From Variovorax paradoxus (GTDB lineage Bacteria > Pseudomonadota > Gammaproteobacteria > Burkholderiales > Burkholderiaceae_C): a stretch of 64,000 nt of DNA. How positions within the stretch are numbered: position 1 is the stretch's first letter; each line of letters begins with the position of its first letter. Below, piece after piece: positions 44,261-52,804 of this stretch. The stretch spans positions 1 to 64,000 of the forward strand of contig NZ_JXQQ01000018.1 in NCBI RefSeq assembly GCF_000834655.1, given 5' to 3'. The notes under the pieces are model-generated. The model had not been told where the DNA came from. It did no database searches and worked only from the letters and a program-made list of their open reading frames with translations. The position numbers and the translations under genes are program-made.

Positions 44261-44646
44261 ACTCGGTAAACCTCAATTATATTCGTGGACTTTACAATTT
44301 TTTATTCGAAAAGAATGATGAGGAATTGGAGGATTTTGATCTTAATCTCCATGAGAATCAGAAGATCCTTTTCGAGGAGATGGCTCGTAGTTTCGAAGGA
44401 TTTGGTCCGAACTCAAAAAGAAATGTTATTATTGGATTAAATTTGATTTTCCGCAGTGCTTTTGATGAAAATTTATGGAGAAGTGCTGTTCCGCATGACC
44501 TTCCTCTTATTGAGGTAACGGATAGGCGGGCCTACTTAGAAAGATTGATTTTTGCAATAACAAATAACGCTCCAATGTTTTTCGATGAGCGAGATTTTTA
44601 TCTTATCGATGAAGTCGGGTCTCATGGATTGGATTTTTCAAAATGA
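44257..44646 (+). CDS. Predicted cognate immunity protein
   Basis: 129-residue, acidic, AT-rich gene unlike its GC-rich neighbours. I do not recognise a named family. ATG 44257 overlaps the stop of the restored effector frame, so translation is coupled. Landmarks: NYIRGLYNFLFEKNDEELED, then GFGPNSKRNVIIGLNLIF and a C-terminal WRSAVPHDLPLIEV segment. A paralogue of the same length, broken by one base, lies at 44913. Position and composition fit an immunity protein neutralising the toxin end of the effector. Confidence 0.7.
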   Translation: MNSVNLNYIRGLYNFLFEKNDEELEDFDLNLHENQKILFEEMARSFEGFGPNSKRNVIIGLNLIFRSAFDENLWRSAVPHDLPLIEVTDRRAYLERLIFAITNNAPMFFDERDFYLIDEVGSHGLDFSK

Positions 44647-44912
44647 TCCGTGCCGCGTATTGACGCGACAATGCGGCAGTCAACAGCGAATTTTTTCGAA
44701 GGGCGTGTTAAGTTGGCACATTTCGATGTACACGTGGCCTTGCCCCTGAATTTTTCTAACTTTAAACAGAAGCAGGCCTCGAAAATATTGGGCGCGGAGT
44801 CGATGTGCGCAGGCTACTTGAGGGCACCTCGGAAATTGACAATTCGACGGCCTGCCTGAAAAATAGGTCAGACGTACGAAAAATTTCGCCCACCCTAAAA
44901 GCCTAGCGGCCC
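44647..44912 (+). other. Intergenic stretch between two immunity-like genes
   Basis: 266 bases, AT-richer than average. A 69-codon open frame (44650-44859) starts with an ATG-less codon, has no ribosome site and no recognisable sequence. Such gaps between tandem immunity genes often hold the remains of displaced toxin ends, but I see no toxin motif here. Confidence 0.4.
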
Positions 44913-45297
44913 ATGCGAATCTATCTTGGTTACATCTCTAAAATGTACTACCACCTATTTTCCATGTATGACGAGGATCTCGATGATGTTCATATCAATG
45001 ACGAGAGTTGCCGTGCGAAGCTTTTTGACGCGATGAAGGTCGAATTTGAAATGTATGGGCCACTGAGCAATGAGCGCGTTCTGAAAGCTATAGACTTTAT
45101 CTTGTCGTCTAGCGATGTGGAGTGGTGCTGGCGCGCCGTGGCGCCGCATGCCCCTCCAACTTGATGAAGTCGAAGACAAGCCTGAATACCTGCGTACGCT
45201 CTACCAGAAGCTTGCAGAATACGAGCCGCCTCAAAACGAGTACGGCGCTGATGCGCAGTTGATTAGCGATTTGCACAACATTGATGTTCGCTTTTAA
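44913..45297 (+). pseudogene. Second immunity-like gene, broken by a one-base frameshift
   Basis: The first part (44913-45164) encodes YISKMYYHLFSMYDEDLDD ... GPLSNERVLKAIDFILSSSD ... WRAVAPHA and then stops. Removing one C from the C4 run at 45151-45154 continues into LQLDEVEDKPEYLRTLYQKL and on to 45297. The joined product, about 127 residues, aligns along its length with the intact gene at 44257: WRAVAPHA-LQLDEVEDKPEYL against WRSAVPHDLPLIEVTDRRAYL. So this is a paralogue inactivated by one inserted base, or a base-calling error. Low GC like its partner. Confidence 0.72.
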
Positions 45298-45535
45298 CTT
45301 TTCTCCCGAGATCCTTAAATCGGGCGGCCTTGGATTGATGATGCTAATTCGGCGCGACGTTCAAGAAAAATAGAAGATCTTGAGGTGTAGCCGATTTGCA
45401 AGATCATCGGTGTAGTGTTGAATCTTTCTCTGGCGCCGAAATGAATAAATGGTGGAGTCAAAACCTCGAGCCGCCCGAATTAAGCAGCTACTCATCCGAC
45501 AACCGTCGGATAGCGCCAGACTGCCGCACAAGTAT
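45298..45535. other. Intergenic stretch after the T6SS island
   Basis: 238 bases marking the return from AT-rich to GC-rich DNA. It contains two inverted repeats, GATCTTG (45376-45382) with CAAGATC (45399-45405), and ATCCGAC-AACC-GTCGGAT (45494-45511). The second lies just downstream of the Bug gene on the minus strand and might act as its mRNA end, though it has no T-run. No coding sequence supported. Confidence 0.45.
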
Positions 45536-46540
45536 TCAATCAAACTGCGCCCGATCCCCCGCCACCAACGCCCGATTGCGCCGCCGATCCACGGCAATTT
45601 CATGCGCAAAGTCCTCGACGCTGCCGCCGGCCGGTAAGTTGTACGCAGCGCGCAGCCTCGCCCGCACCGTGTCGCTGCGCAGCACGCGATTGATCTCCGC
45701 ATTCAACCGCTGCACCACCCCCGCAGGCGTGCGCGCCGGCGCGAAGATTCCGAAGAGCGAATCGCGATTCGCTCGCTCGTACCCCAGCTCCGCGAGCGTC
45801 GGCACCGCCGGCAGGGCCTCGATGCGCGCGGGCGCCCCCACCGCCAACGCCTGGAACCGTCCGCCCTCGATGTATTGCAGCTGCTGCGCCGCAACGTTGG
45901 TCGACAGCACTTCGAACTGCCCGCTGAGCGCATCGTTGAGCTGCGGGCCGCCGCCTGCATATGGGATGTGCGTGATGTCGGTGCGGCTTTGCATGCGCAC
46001 CTGCGCAAGCACCAGGTGCCCGATGGTGGCCACGCCTGAAGTGGCCCAGCGCACCGCGCCGGGCTGGCTGCGCGCGAGCGCGATCAAATCGCCGAAGCCG
46101 TGGCCCGCGAAGGCCGGCGTGCCGACCACCAGCACCGGCGTGCGCATCACGCTCGCTACGGGCGCGAAGGCGCGCAGCGGGTCGTAGGGCACGCGCGCGA
46201 CCAGCGGGTGCAGCGTGAGCGGGCTGATGGCGGAGAAGGCGAGGGTGGAGCCGTCTGGCGCGGCGCGCGAGAGCGCATCCATGCCGATGCTGCCGCCCGC
46301 GCCTGCGCGGTTCTCGATGAGCACCGGCACGCCCAGCGCCTGCGAGAGCGGGTCGGCCAGTACGCGGGCCATACCGTCGCTCACGCCGCCGGGCGGATAG
46401 ACCACGATCAGGCGCACCGGACGGTTCGGCCAGGACGATGTAGACGGCGCGGCGTGCAGCAGGCGCGGCATGCCGCACGCAGCAGCCAGCGCGATGCCGG
46501 TGCCGCGCACGAAATGGCGACGGTGCAGCAGGACGCTCAT
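45536..46540 (-). CDS. Bug-family tripartite tricarboxylate transporter substrate-binding protein
   Basis: 334-residue periplasmic binding protein with a signal peptide (RRHFVRGTGIALAAACGMPRLLHAA). The mature start NRPVRLIVVYPPGGVSDGMARVLADPL has PPGG where most Bug proteins have AAGG or SAGG; IENRAGAGGSIGMDALSRAAPDG and IPYAGGGPQLND are typical. Its ATG overlaps the stop of the LysR gene upstream (TCATGA on the minus strand), so the regulator and binding protein form one operon. Ligand unknown. Confidence 0.92.
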   Translation of the reverse strand: MSVLLHRRHFVRGTGIALAAACGMPRLLHAAPSTSSWPNRPVRLIVVYPPGGVSDGMARVLADPLSQALGVPVLIENRAGAGGSIGMDALSRAAPDGSTLAFSAISPLTLHPLVARVPYDPLRAFAPVASVMRTPVLVVGTPAFAGHGFGDLIALARSQPGAVRWATSGVATIGHLVLAQVRMQSRTDITHIPYAGGGPQLNDALSGQFEVLSTNVAAQQLQYIEGGRFQALAVGAPARIEALPAVPTLAELGYERANRDSLFGIFAPARTPAGVVQRLNAEINRVLRSDTVRARLRAAYNLPAGGSVEDFAHEIAVDRRRNRALVAGDRAQFD

Positions 46541-47457
46541 GACCCCGGGTTCTCACTCGCATGCCTGCGCAGCAGCGCGGCGAAGTGCTGCGCTGGCAGG
46601 TTGTCTTCTTCCACGCGCGACACCAGCGTGAGCGGCGCGTCGAGCTGGCCACCGTCTGCCAGTCGCGCGTAGGCGATGGCATGCGCGTGCACGCCGGTCA
46701 TCGAGGCCGGCACCACCGACAGGCCGACGCCCGCGGCCACGAGATTCAGGTTGGTCATCATGCGGTCCACCTCGGCCACCACGCGCGGGCGCAGGCCCTT
46801 GGCGTGGCACAGCGCCAGCAGTTCGGCATAGAGGCCCGGCGCGCCCGGACGGCGCACGAGGATGATGCCTTCCTCGCACAGCCGCGCGAGCGGCAGCGGG
46901 CGCGAGGCCTTGCTGCGCGCGAGGGCAAAGCGGTGGTCGCTGGGCATCGCCACCAGCACCGGCTCGCGCAGCAGCGTCTCGAACAGCAGCCCCTCGGGCC
47001 GCGCCACCGGCACGCGCAGCAAGCCGCAGTGCAGGCGGCCGGCGGCCAGTGCCTCGGTCAGTTCGGCCGCGTTGTTCTCGCGCAATTGAAGTTCCACGCC
47101 CGGGTGTTCGCGGCGAAAGGCGCGCAGCGCCTCGGGCACGAAGCGGTGCGCCGCGGCCGAACTGGTGAAGCCGACCGCCAGCGTGCCGACTTCGCCATTG
47201 GCCACGCGCGCCATGCGCTGCTTCATGGCCTCCATGTCCTGCAGCATGCGCAGCGCCTCGACCTGGAAAAGGCGCCCCGCATCGGTGAGCGCCACGCCGC
47301 GCGGATGCCGGCGGAACAGCAGCACGCCCAGCTCGCGTTCGAGCGCCTTGATGGTCTGGCTCAGCGGCGGTTGCTGGATGCCCAACTGCTCGGCGGCGCG
47401 CGTCATGTGGCCGGTCTCGGCAACGGCCGCGAAGTACCGCAGCGGTCTCATCTCCAT
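46537..47457 (-). CDS. LysR family transcriptional regulator
   Basis: 306-residue regulator. HTH region residues ~1-60 (RYFAAVAETGHMTRAAEQLGIQQPPLSQTIKALE) is of the CatR/BenM-like type; the effector domain begins near 90 (GTLAVGFTSSAAAHRFVPEAL). It is divergent from the tannase-like lipoprotein gene across 131 AT-rich bases and leads the Bug gene, so it probably controls both directions in response to an aromatic or other carboxylate. Confidence 0.92.
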   Translation of the reverse strand: MEMRPLRYFAAVAETGHMTRAAEQLGIQQPPLSQTIKALERELGVLLFRRHPRGVALTDAGRLFQVEALRMLQDMEAMKQRMARVANGEVGTLAVGFTSSAAAHRFVPEALRAFRREHPGVELQLRENNAAELTEALAAGRLHCGLLRVPVARPEGLLFETLLREPVLVAMPSDHRFALARSKASRPLPLARLCEEGIILVRRPGAPGLYAELLALCHAKGLRPRVVAEVDRMMTNLNLVAAGVGLSVVPASMTGVHAHAIAYARLADGGQLDAPLTLVSRVEEDNLPAQHFAALLRRHASENPGS

Positions 47458-47588
47458 GTGGTCTCCATATTTTTTTCGTATCGGATGTGTACTTTTATTT
47501 TATTTGACCCGAAGTCACTCGTACACCTATCGTCCGGCCGTCCATTCAAAAAAGCGACCCACCGAGGCCGTATGCCGGAGACAAGACC
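47458..47588. promoter_or_regulatory. Divergent LysR/tannase promoter region
   Basis: 131 bases with an AT-rich core (47468-47507) that stands out against the GC-rich surroundings. For the plus strand, TTGACC at 47504-47509 and TATCGT at 47528-47533 (18-base spacer) are a plausible -35/-10 pair. ATATTTTTTTCGTAT at 47467-47481 contains T-N11-A, the minimal LysR-type site, next to the LysR start. Operator identity is inferred. Confidence 0.4.
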
Positions 47589-50372
47589 ATGCGCCCACAG
47601 CGCCCCCGCCCGACTTTTTCGATGATTGACGCCGCCCGTCGCGCCCGCCGTTCGTTCGGTCCCGCGATCGGCATTTCGCTGGTTTCCCTGGTCCTGGCCG
47701 CATGCGGCGGCGGCGGTGGCGGGGGAGGCGGCGGTGCCGGCTTCTTCCCGATCGCGCCGAACAACCCGCCGTCGAGCGGCGGACAGCCCGACACCGACCC
47801 GCCCGGCAACCCGACCGGGAACCCGCCGCCCGTAGTGCCGGTGGTGGCCTGCGCCGACCTCGCCGGCAAGAGCCTGCCCGCCTCGCTGATCAGCCTGCCC
47901 ACGCAGGGCGCCACCGTCACCAGCGCCACGCCTGTGGCCGCGACCGACGCGGGCAACCAGCTGGGCGACTACTGCCGCGTGCGCGGCACCATCCAGCCGG
48001 TGGACCCGGCCTCGCAACTCATCAACTTCGCGGTCAACCTGCCCGAGAAGTGGAACCAGAAGACGATCCACTTCGGCGGTGGCGGCTTCGACGGCGTGCT
48101 GATCGACGGCACCGAGGTCATCCGCTTCGGCCCCGCCGGCAAGCCCGCGCCGCTCGCGCTCGGCTATGCCACGTACGGTGACGACTCGGGCCACCAATCG
48201 AGCAGCATCACCGACGGCAAGTTCGCGGCCAACGACGAGCAACTGGCCAACTACGGCGGCCAGTCGCTCAAGAAGACGCGCGACGTGGCGCAGGCGCTGG
48301 TGTTCGCGCGCTATGCCGTGAAACCCAAGCACGCCTACTTCCTCGGCACCTCGACCGGCGGGCGCGACGCGCTCAGCTACATCCAGCGCTGGCCCGAGGA
48401 CTACGACGGCGTGATCGCCAACGAGCCTGCGCTCAACTACACGGGCACGCGGCTGTCGAACGTGGCGGTGGGGCGTGCGCTGTACAACAACAACGGCGCG
48501 GGCTGGATGAACGTGGCCAAGACGCTGCTGGTGCAGAAGGCCGCGATGCAGGCCTGCGACAAGCTGGACGGCGCGGCCGACAACATCGTGAGCAACGTGG
48601 AAAGCTGCCGGCTGCTGAACACGCAGATCCTCGCTTCGCTGCGTTGCTCCGGCGGCGCGGACACGGGCAACACCTGCCTGTCGGACGCGCAGCTGGCCAC
48701 CGTGCGCACCATCGAGTCGCCGCTCGACTTCACGACCTACGCGCTGGCCAACGGCGTCAGGCGCGCGGGCGGCTACAACATCCTCGAGGGCGCGCTCGTC
48801 GCCGGCCCGTACACCACGCGCGACCTGGGCACGCGCCCGGTGCCGGCCAACCCGGCTACCTCGGCCGACGCCAACATGTACGTCACCGGCGACCAGTGGG
48901 TGAAGTTCTTCGTCACGCGCATCGCGGGCTTCGACTCGCTTACCTTCGATCCGCTGGACCCGGGCAGCTATGCCGCGCGGGTGACCGAGGTCTCCAATCT
49001 CACCGATGCGACTAATCCGAACCTGGCGCCGTTCTTCGCGCATGGCGGGCGGCTCATCATGCTGCACGGCCTGGCCGACGAGGTGATCAGCCCGAACTCG
49101 ACCATCGACTACTACAAGCAACTCATCGCCACGGTCGGCCAGGCGACGGTCGACCAGAACGTGCGCTTCTACACCGTGCCCGGCATGGGCCACGGCACCG
49201 GCAGCTTCATTCCCAATTGGGACTCGCTCGCGGCGCTCGAAGGGTGGGTCGAAGGCGGCCTTGCGCCCGCCACCGGCGTGGCGGTCGATGCGGTGGCCGG
49301 CAGCTACGGCCGCACGCGGCCGCTGTGCCTGTTCCCCTCGTGGCCCAAGTACCGCGGCGCCGGCAGCCTGGATGCGGCCGTCAACTACAGCTGCGTGACC
49401 GAGGTCGGCGACCCGCTGGCTTGCCCCAACCTGCCCGCATCCGCCACGACCTACAAGGGCGGCAACAGCTTCGGCGAGGAACTGCGCGTGCAGATCGACC
49501 CTGCCACCATGGCCTACACCGTGACCATCGATGCCAGCCTGCAGCGCGCCCCCGGCACGGTGCGCAGCGGCTCGCTGGTGGCTCAGGGCAGTTGCAGCTA
49601 CGCGAGCGGCGAGAGCGGTGCGGTCTTCAGCTTCGCGCCGGGCGGCGTGCTGCTGGGTGGCGTGAACCCGCCGAGCGGCAGCGGCTTCTCTGCGCTGGTG
49701 GCGTTCCAGAACACCTTCGAGAACACGGCGGCGCCCGCGGTCTTCAATCCGGTGGCGAACATCTTCAACACGGTGGGCGTGCAGCAAGGCACCGGCACCG
49801 CGGCCGCCTACGCCGGCGCGGTGCGCCTGCGCAACGCGGGCACCTTCCAGTACTGCCGCAGTGCAGCGGGCAGCGCCGGCAGCTTCATGATCTACGACGC
49901 CAACTGCACCGAGACCGAAAAGGGCTACATCACCTACAACACCACGCACGGCGCCTTCGACGTGCGTACCACCGCACCGACCGGCGGCGCCGTCACCACC
50001 GGCGGCACGCTCACCGGCTCGATGGTGATCGGTCTCGTCAACGGCACCGCGGTGCCGCTGCACCTGGTGCGCGACACGGCCGCCACCGCGGGCCTGCGCA
50101 TGTTCGGCCTGCAGCAGAGCCTGATGGCGGGCTCGGCCGACGGCAGCTACGCCATGGCCAACGCGAAGGGCGAGAGCCGCGAGGCGACGGTCGCGGGCAG
50201 CAATTTCAACCTCGGCGGCGCCGCTGCATCATTGAGCTACGACATGCCGGCGCCCGGCGTGGTGCAGGCCGACGCGGGCCGGCCGGGCAATTTCATCTTC
50301 AACAGCGGCATCCTCGGCTTCGTCACGACCGACGGAACGAACGCAGCGCTGGAACTCGGAGTACGCCATTGA
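47589..50372 (+). CDS. Tannase/feruloyl esterase-family lipoprotein with large C-terminal extension
   Basis: 927-residue exported esterase. The signal ends LVLAAC and is followed by a run of ten glycines and a Pro/Gly-rich linker, consistent with a lipidated cysteine and surface tether. The tannase domain spans roughly 85-600: nucleophile S255 in GTSTGGRD, acid in GLADEVISP near 497, histidine in GMGHGTG near 535, closing with RTRPLCLFPSWPKYRGAG. Members cleave gallate, ferulate or related aromatic esters. Residues ~605-927 form an extra beta-rich, Gly/Ala/Thr-rich region I do not recognise. Its stop overlaps the next start (TTGA). Confidence 0.87.
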   Translation: MRPQRPRPTFSMIDAARRARRSFGPAIGISLVSLVLAACGGGGGGGGGGAGFFPIAPNNPPSSGGQPDTDPPGNPTGNPPPVVPVVACADLAGKSLPASLISLPTQGATVTSATPVAATDAGNQLGDYCRVRGTIQPVDPASQLINFAVNLPEKWNQKTIHFGGGGFDGVLIDGTEVIRFGPAGKPAPLALGYATYGDDSGHQSSSITDGKFAANDEQLANYGGQSLKKTRDVAQALVFARYAVKPKHAYFLGTSTGGRDALSYIQRWPEDYDGVIANEPALNYTGTRLSNVAVGRALYNNNGAGWMNVAKTLLVQKAAMQACDKLDGAADNIVSNVESCRLLNTQILASLRCSGGADTGNTCLSDAQLATVRTIESPLDFTTYALANGVRRAGGYNILEGALVAGPYTTRDLGTRPVPANPATSADANMYVTGDQWVKFFVTRIAGFDSLTFDPLDPGSYAARVTEVSNLTDATNPNLAPFFAHGGRLIMLHGLADEVISPNSTIDYYKQLIATVGQATVDQNVRFYTVPGMGHGTGSFIPNWDSLAALEGWVEGGLAPATGVAVDAVAGSYGRTRPLCLFPSWPKYRGAGSLDAAVNYSCVTEVGDPLACPNLPASATTYKGGNSFGEELRVQIDPATMAYTVTIDASLQRAPGTVRSGSLVAQGSCSYASGESGAVFSFAPGGVLLGGVNPPSGSGFSALVAFQNTFENTAAPAVFNPVANIFNTVGVQQGTGTAAAYAGAVRLRNAGTFQYCRSAAGSAGSFMIYDANCTETEKGYITYNTTHGAFDVRTTAPTGGAVTTGGTLTGSMVIGLVNGTAVPLHLVRDTAATAGLRMFGLQQSLMAGSADGSYAMANAKGESREATVAGSNFNLGGAAASLSYDMPAPGVVQADAGRPGNFIFNSGILGFVTTDGTNAALELGVRH

Positions 50373-51739
50373 AAAAGCACCTCACCCACTTCACGCACCT
50401 TGCCGCCTTCGCATTGCTCGGCACGGCCCCGCTGCTGTCCGCGCACGCGGCACCTGCAACGGCACCCAAGCCCGCGACCTGCCCGGCCCCCGTGCCCGAG
50501 GCCGCACTCTGCTACACCGGTGAAGACGGCACGGGCGCGCTCTACTGGATCGCCATTCCGAAGGACTGGACGAAGGACGCGAACCGCGTGCTCGTGATGC
50601 ACGCCCACGGCGGCCCCGAGACCGGCCCGCCGAAGCTCGAACGCAGCGAGGAAGACTTGAAGCGCTGGGCCATCACCGTGAAGGCCGGCTATGCCTGGGC
50701 CGGCTCCACCTACCGGCGCGGCGGCTACGGCGTGACGATGGCGGCCGAAGACACAGAGCGCCTGCGCAAGATCTTCGTGCGCCATTTCGGCCAGCCCAAG
50801 CGCACGCTGCTGCATGGCCAAAGCTATGGCGCGGGCGTGGCGGCGAAGGCGGCCGAGCTCTATGCGCCGGTGGGCGACGCGAAGAGCCCCTACGACGGCC
50901 TGCTGCTCACGAGCGGCGTGCTCGGCGGCGGCAACAGCGCCTACGACTTCCGGCTCGACCTGCGCGTGGTGTATCAGTACGTCTGCCGCAACCATCCGCG
51001 CCCCGACGAGCCGCAGTACCCGCTGTGGATGGGCCTGCCGCTCGAATCGAAACTCACCCGCGCCGAACTTGCCGAGCGCGTGAAGGAATGCACCGGCGTC
51101 GGCATGGCCGCCGCGCAGCGCACGCCCGAGCAGGCGGCGCGGCTGAAGACGATTCTTTCGGTCGTGAAGATCCAGGAGCGGTCGCTCGTCGGCCACCTGA
51201 CCTGGGCGACCTGGCTCTTCCAGGACCTGGTGCAGAAGCGACTGAATGGCCGCAACCCGTTCGGCAACATCGGCGTGGTCTACAGCGGCTCGGCCGACGA
51301 CGCGGCGCTCAACGCCGGCGTGCTGCGCTATGCGGCCGACCCGCAGGCCAAGGGCGCACTCGCGGCCGACAGCCAGCCGACCGGCCGCACCTCGCTGCCC
51401 ACGGTGGCGCTGCATGCCATCGACGATCCGACCGCATTCGTCGAGCTCGAGAACTCCTACCGCCGCATCCGCGACGCGGCCGGCACCGGCGGCAACCTGG
51501 TGCAGAGTTTCAGCGCCGAGCGCGAGCACAGCTACCTGAGCGATTCGGAATACCCGGCGCTCTTCGGCGCGCTGACGGACTGGATCGACAAGGGCGAGAA
51601 GCCCACGCCGCAGAGCCTCGCGCAGCGCTGCGCATCGCTCGCGCCGCGCTACGACACCGACGGCAAGAACGGCTGCCACATCAAGCCCGAGTGGCAACCG
51701 CCCACGCTCGAGAGCCGCGTGCCTTCGCGCGCACCCTGA
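50369..51739 (+). CDS. Secreted alpha/beta hydrolase
   Basis: 456-residue exported serine hydrolase. TTG 50369 is inside the tannase stop codon and starts a clean signal peptide (KKHLTHFTHLAAFALLGTAPLLSAHA). The oxyanion region is VLVMHAHGGPETGPP; the nucleophile elbow LLHGQSYGAG gives Ser152; a histidine near the end (EREHSYLS) is a likely triad member. Probably acts in the periplasm on esters together with the tannase-like protein; the two are translationally coupled. Substrate class unknown. Confidence 0.84.
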   Translation: MKKHLTHFTHLAAFALLGTAPLLSAHAAPATAPKPATCPAPVPEAALCYTGEDGTGALYWIAIPKDWTKDANRVLVMHAHGGPETGPPKLERSEEDLKRWAITVKAGYAWAGSTYRRGGYGVTMAAEDTERLRKIFVRHFGQPKRTLLHGQSYGAGVAAKAAELYAPVGDAKSPYDGLLLTSGVLGGGNSAYDFRLDLRVVYQYVCRNHPRPDEPQYPLWMGLPLESKLTRAELAERVKECTGVGMAAAQRTPEQAARLKTILSVVKIQERSLVGHLTWATWLFQDLVQKRLNGRNPFGNIGVVYSGSADDAALNAGVLRYAADPQAKGALAADSQPTGRTSLPTVALHAIDDPTAFVELENSYRRIRDAAGTGGNLVQSFSAEREHSYLSDSEYPALFGALTDWIDKGEKPTPQSLAQRCASLAPRYDTDGKNGCHIKPEWQPPTLESRVPSRAP

Positions 51740-51770
51740 TCTTCTTTTTTTGACCTTGACGGAGACTTCC

Positions 51771-52754
51771 ATGAAAAAAATGTTCGCCCTCGCGGCGGTT
51801 GCCCTGGCCACCCTGGCTGTCGGTGTGCACGCGCAAGAATTTCCCGCGGGCAAGCCCGTGACCATCGTCGTGCCCTTCGCCGCGGGCGGCCCGACCGACC
51901 GCGTGGCACGCGACCTGGCCGAGGCGTTGCGCAAGCCCCTGGGCGGCGCGAGCGTGATCATCGACAACGTGCCCGGCGCGGGCAGTTCCATCGGCGCGGC
52001 CAAGGTGGCGCGCGCCACGCCCGATGGCTACACGCTGCTGCTCAACCACATCGCGATGGCGACCGTGCCGACGCTGGTGCGCAACGTACCGTTCAAGGTC
52101 GAGAGCGATTTCGAGTACCTGGGCATCGTCAACGACGTCCCGATGACGCTGATCTCCAAGCCCAGCCTGCCTGCCAACAACTACAAGGAACTGACGGCCT
52201 GGATCGCCGCCAACAAGGGCAAGATCAACATCGGCAACGCGGGGGTAGGCTCGGCATCGCACCTGTGCGGGCTGCTCTTCCAGAGCGCCACCAAGACCGA
52301 GATGACGCCCGTGCCCTACAAGGGCACGGCGCCCGCCATCACCGACCTGATCGGCGGCCAGATCGACCTCTTGTGCGACCAGAGCACCAACACCTCGCCG
52401 CAGATCGAGGCCAAGAAGGTCAAGGCTTATGCGGTGACCACGCCCAAGCGCCTGACCACGCCGTTGCTCAAGGACCTGCCCACGCTCGACGAAGCGGGCC
52501 TGAAGAACTTCGAGGTCACGATCTGGCACGGCCTGTATGCGCCCAAGGGCACGCCGGCACCGGTGCTCAAGAAGCTCAACGATGCGCTGAAGGTGGCGCT
52601 GAAAGACCCGGACTTCATCAAGCGCGAGGAACTGCTGGGCGCCGTGGTCGCGACCGACGGCCGCATCGAGCCCGCGGGCCACAAGAAGTTCGTGATCGGC
52701 GAGATCGCGAAGTGGACGCCTGTGATCAAGGCGGCCGGCGTCTACGCAGACTGA
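51771..52754 (+). CDS. Bug-family tripartite tricarboxylate transporter substrate-binding protein
   Basis: 327-residue periplasmic binding protein. ATG 51771 (ACGGAGAC upstream) starts a short signal peptide (KKMFALAAVALATLAVGVHAQ). The mature protein reads FPAGKPVTIVVPFAAGGPTDRVARDLAEAL, then DNVPGAGSSIGAAKVARATPDG and VPYKGTAPAITDLIGGQ. Third gene of the tannase/hydrolase operon, so its likely ligand is the acid released by those esterases. Confidence 0.93.
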   Translation: MKKMFALAAVALATLAVGVHAQEFPAGKPVTIVVPFAAGGPTDRVARDLAEALRKPLGGASVIIDNVPGAGSSIGAAKVARATPDGYTLLLNHIAMATVPTLVRNVPFKVESDFEYLGIVNDVPMTLISKPSLPANNYKELTAWIAANKGKINIGNAGVGSASHLCGLLFQSATKTEMTPVPYKGTAPAITDLIGGQIDLLCDQSTNTSPQIEAKKVKAYAVTTPKRLTTPLLKDLPTLDEAGLKNFEVTIWHGLYAPKGTPAPVLKKLNDALKVALKDPDFIKREELLGAVVATDGRIEPAGHKKFVIGEIAKWTPVIKAAGVYAD

Positions 52755-52804
52755 GCGGCGTTCGCGGGCAGCGACGGATCGCGCGCCGCCTGCAGCATCG
52801 AGCT

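Noticed and set aside
44650-44859. 69-codon open frame between the immunity-like genes
   Set aside because: No ribosome site, no similarity to either neighbour, and no toxin-like ending.
40058-45297. Complete T6SS locus or prophage
   Set aside because: No sheath, baseplate, ClpV, Hcp, integrase or capsid genes in the window; only an orphan vgrG cassette.
45361-45702. 113-codon minus-strand open frame next to the Bug gene
   Set aside because: It overlaps the Bug coding sequence in another frame and has no motif or ribosome site.
47448-50063. 871-codon open frame antisense to the tannase-like gene
   Set aside because: Low-complexity shadow with no motif; covers a gene with an intact triad.
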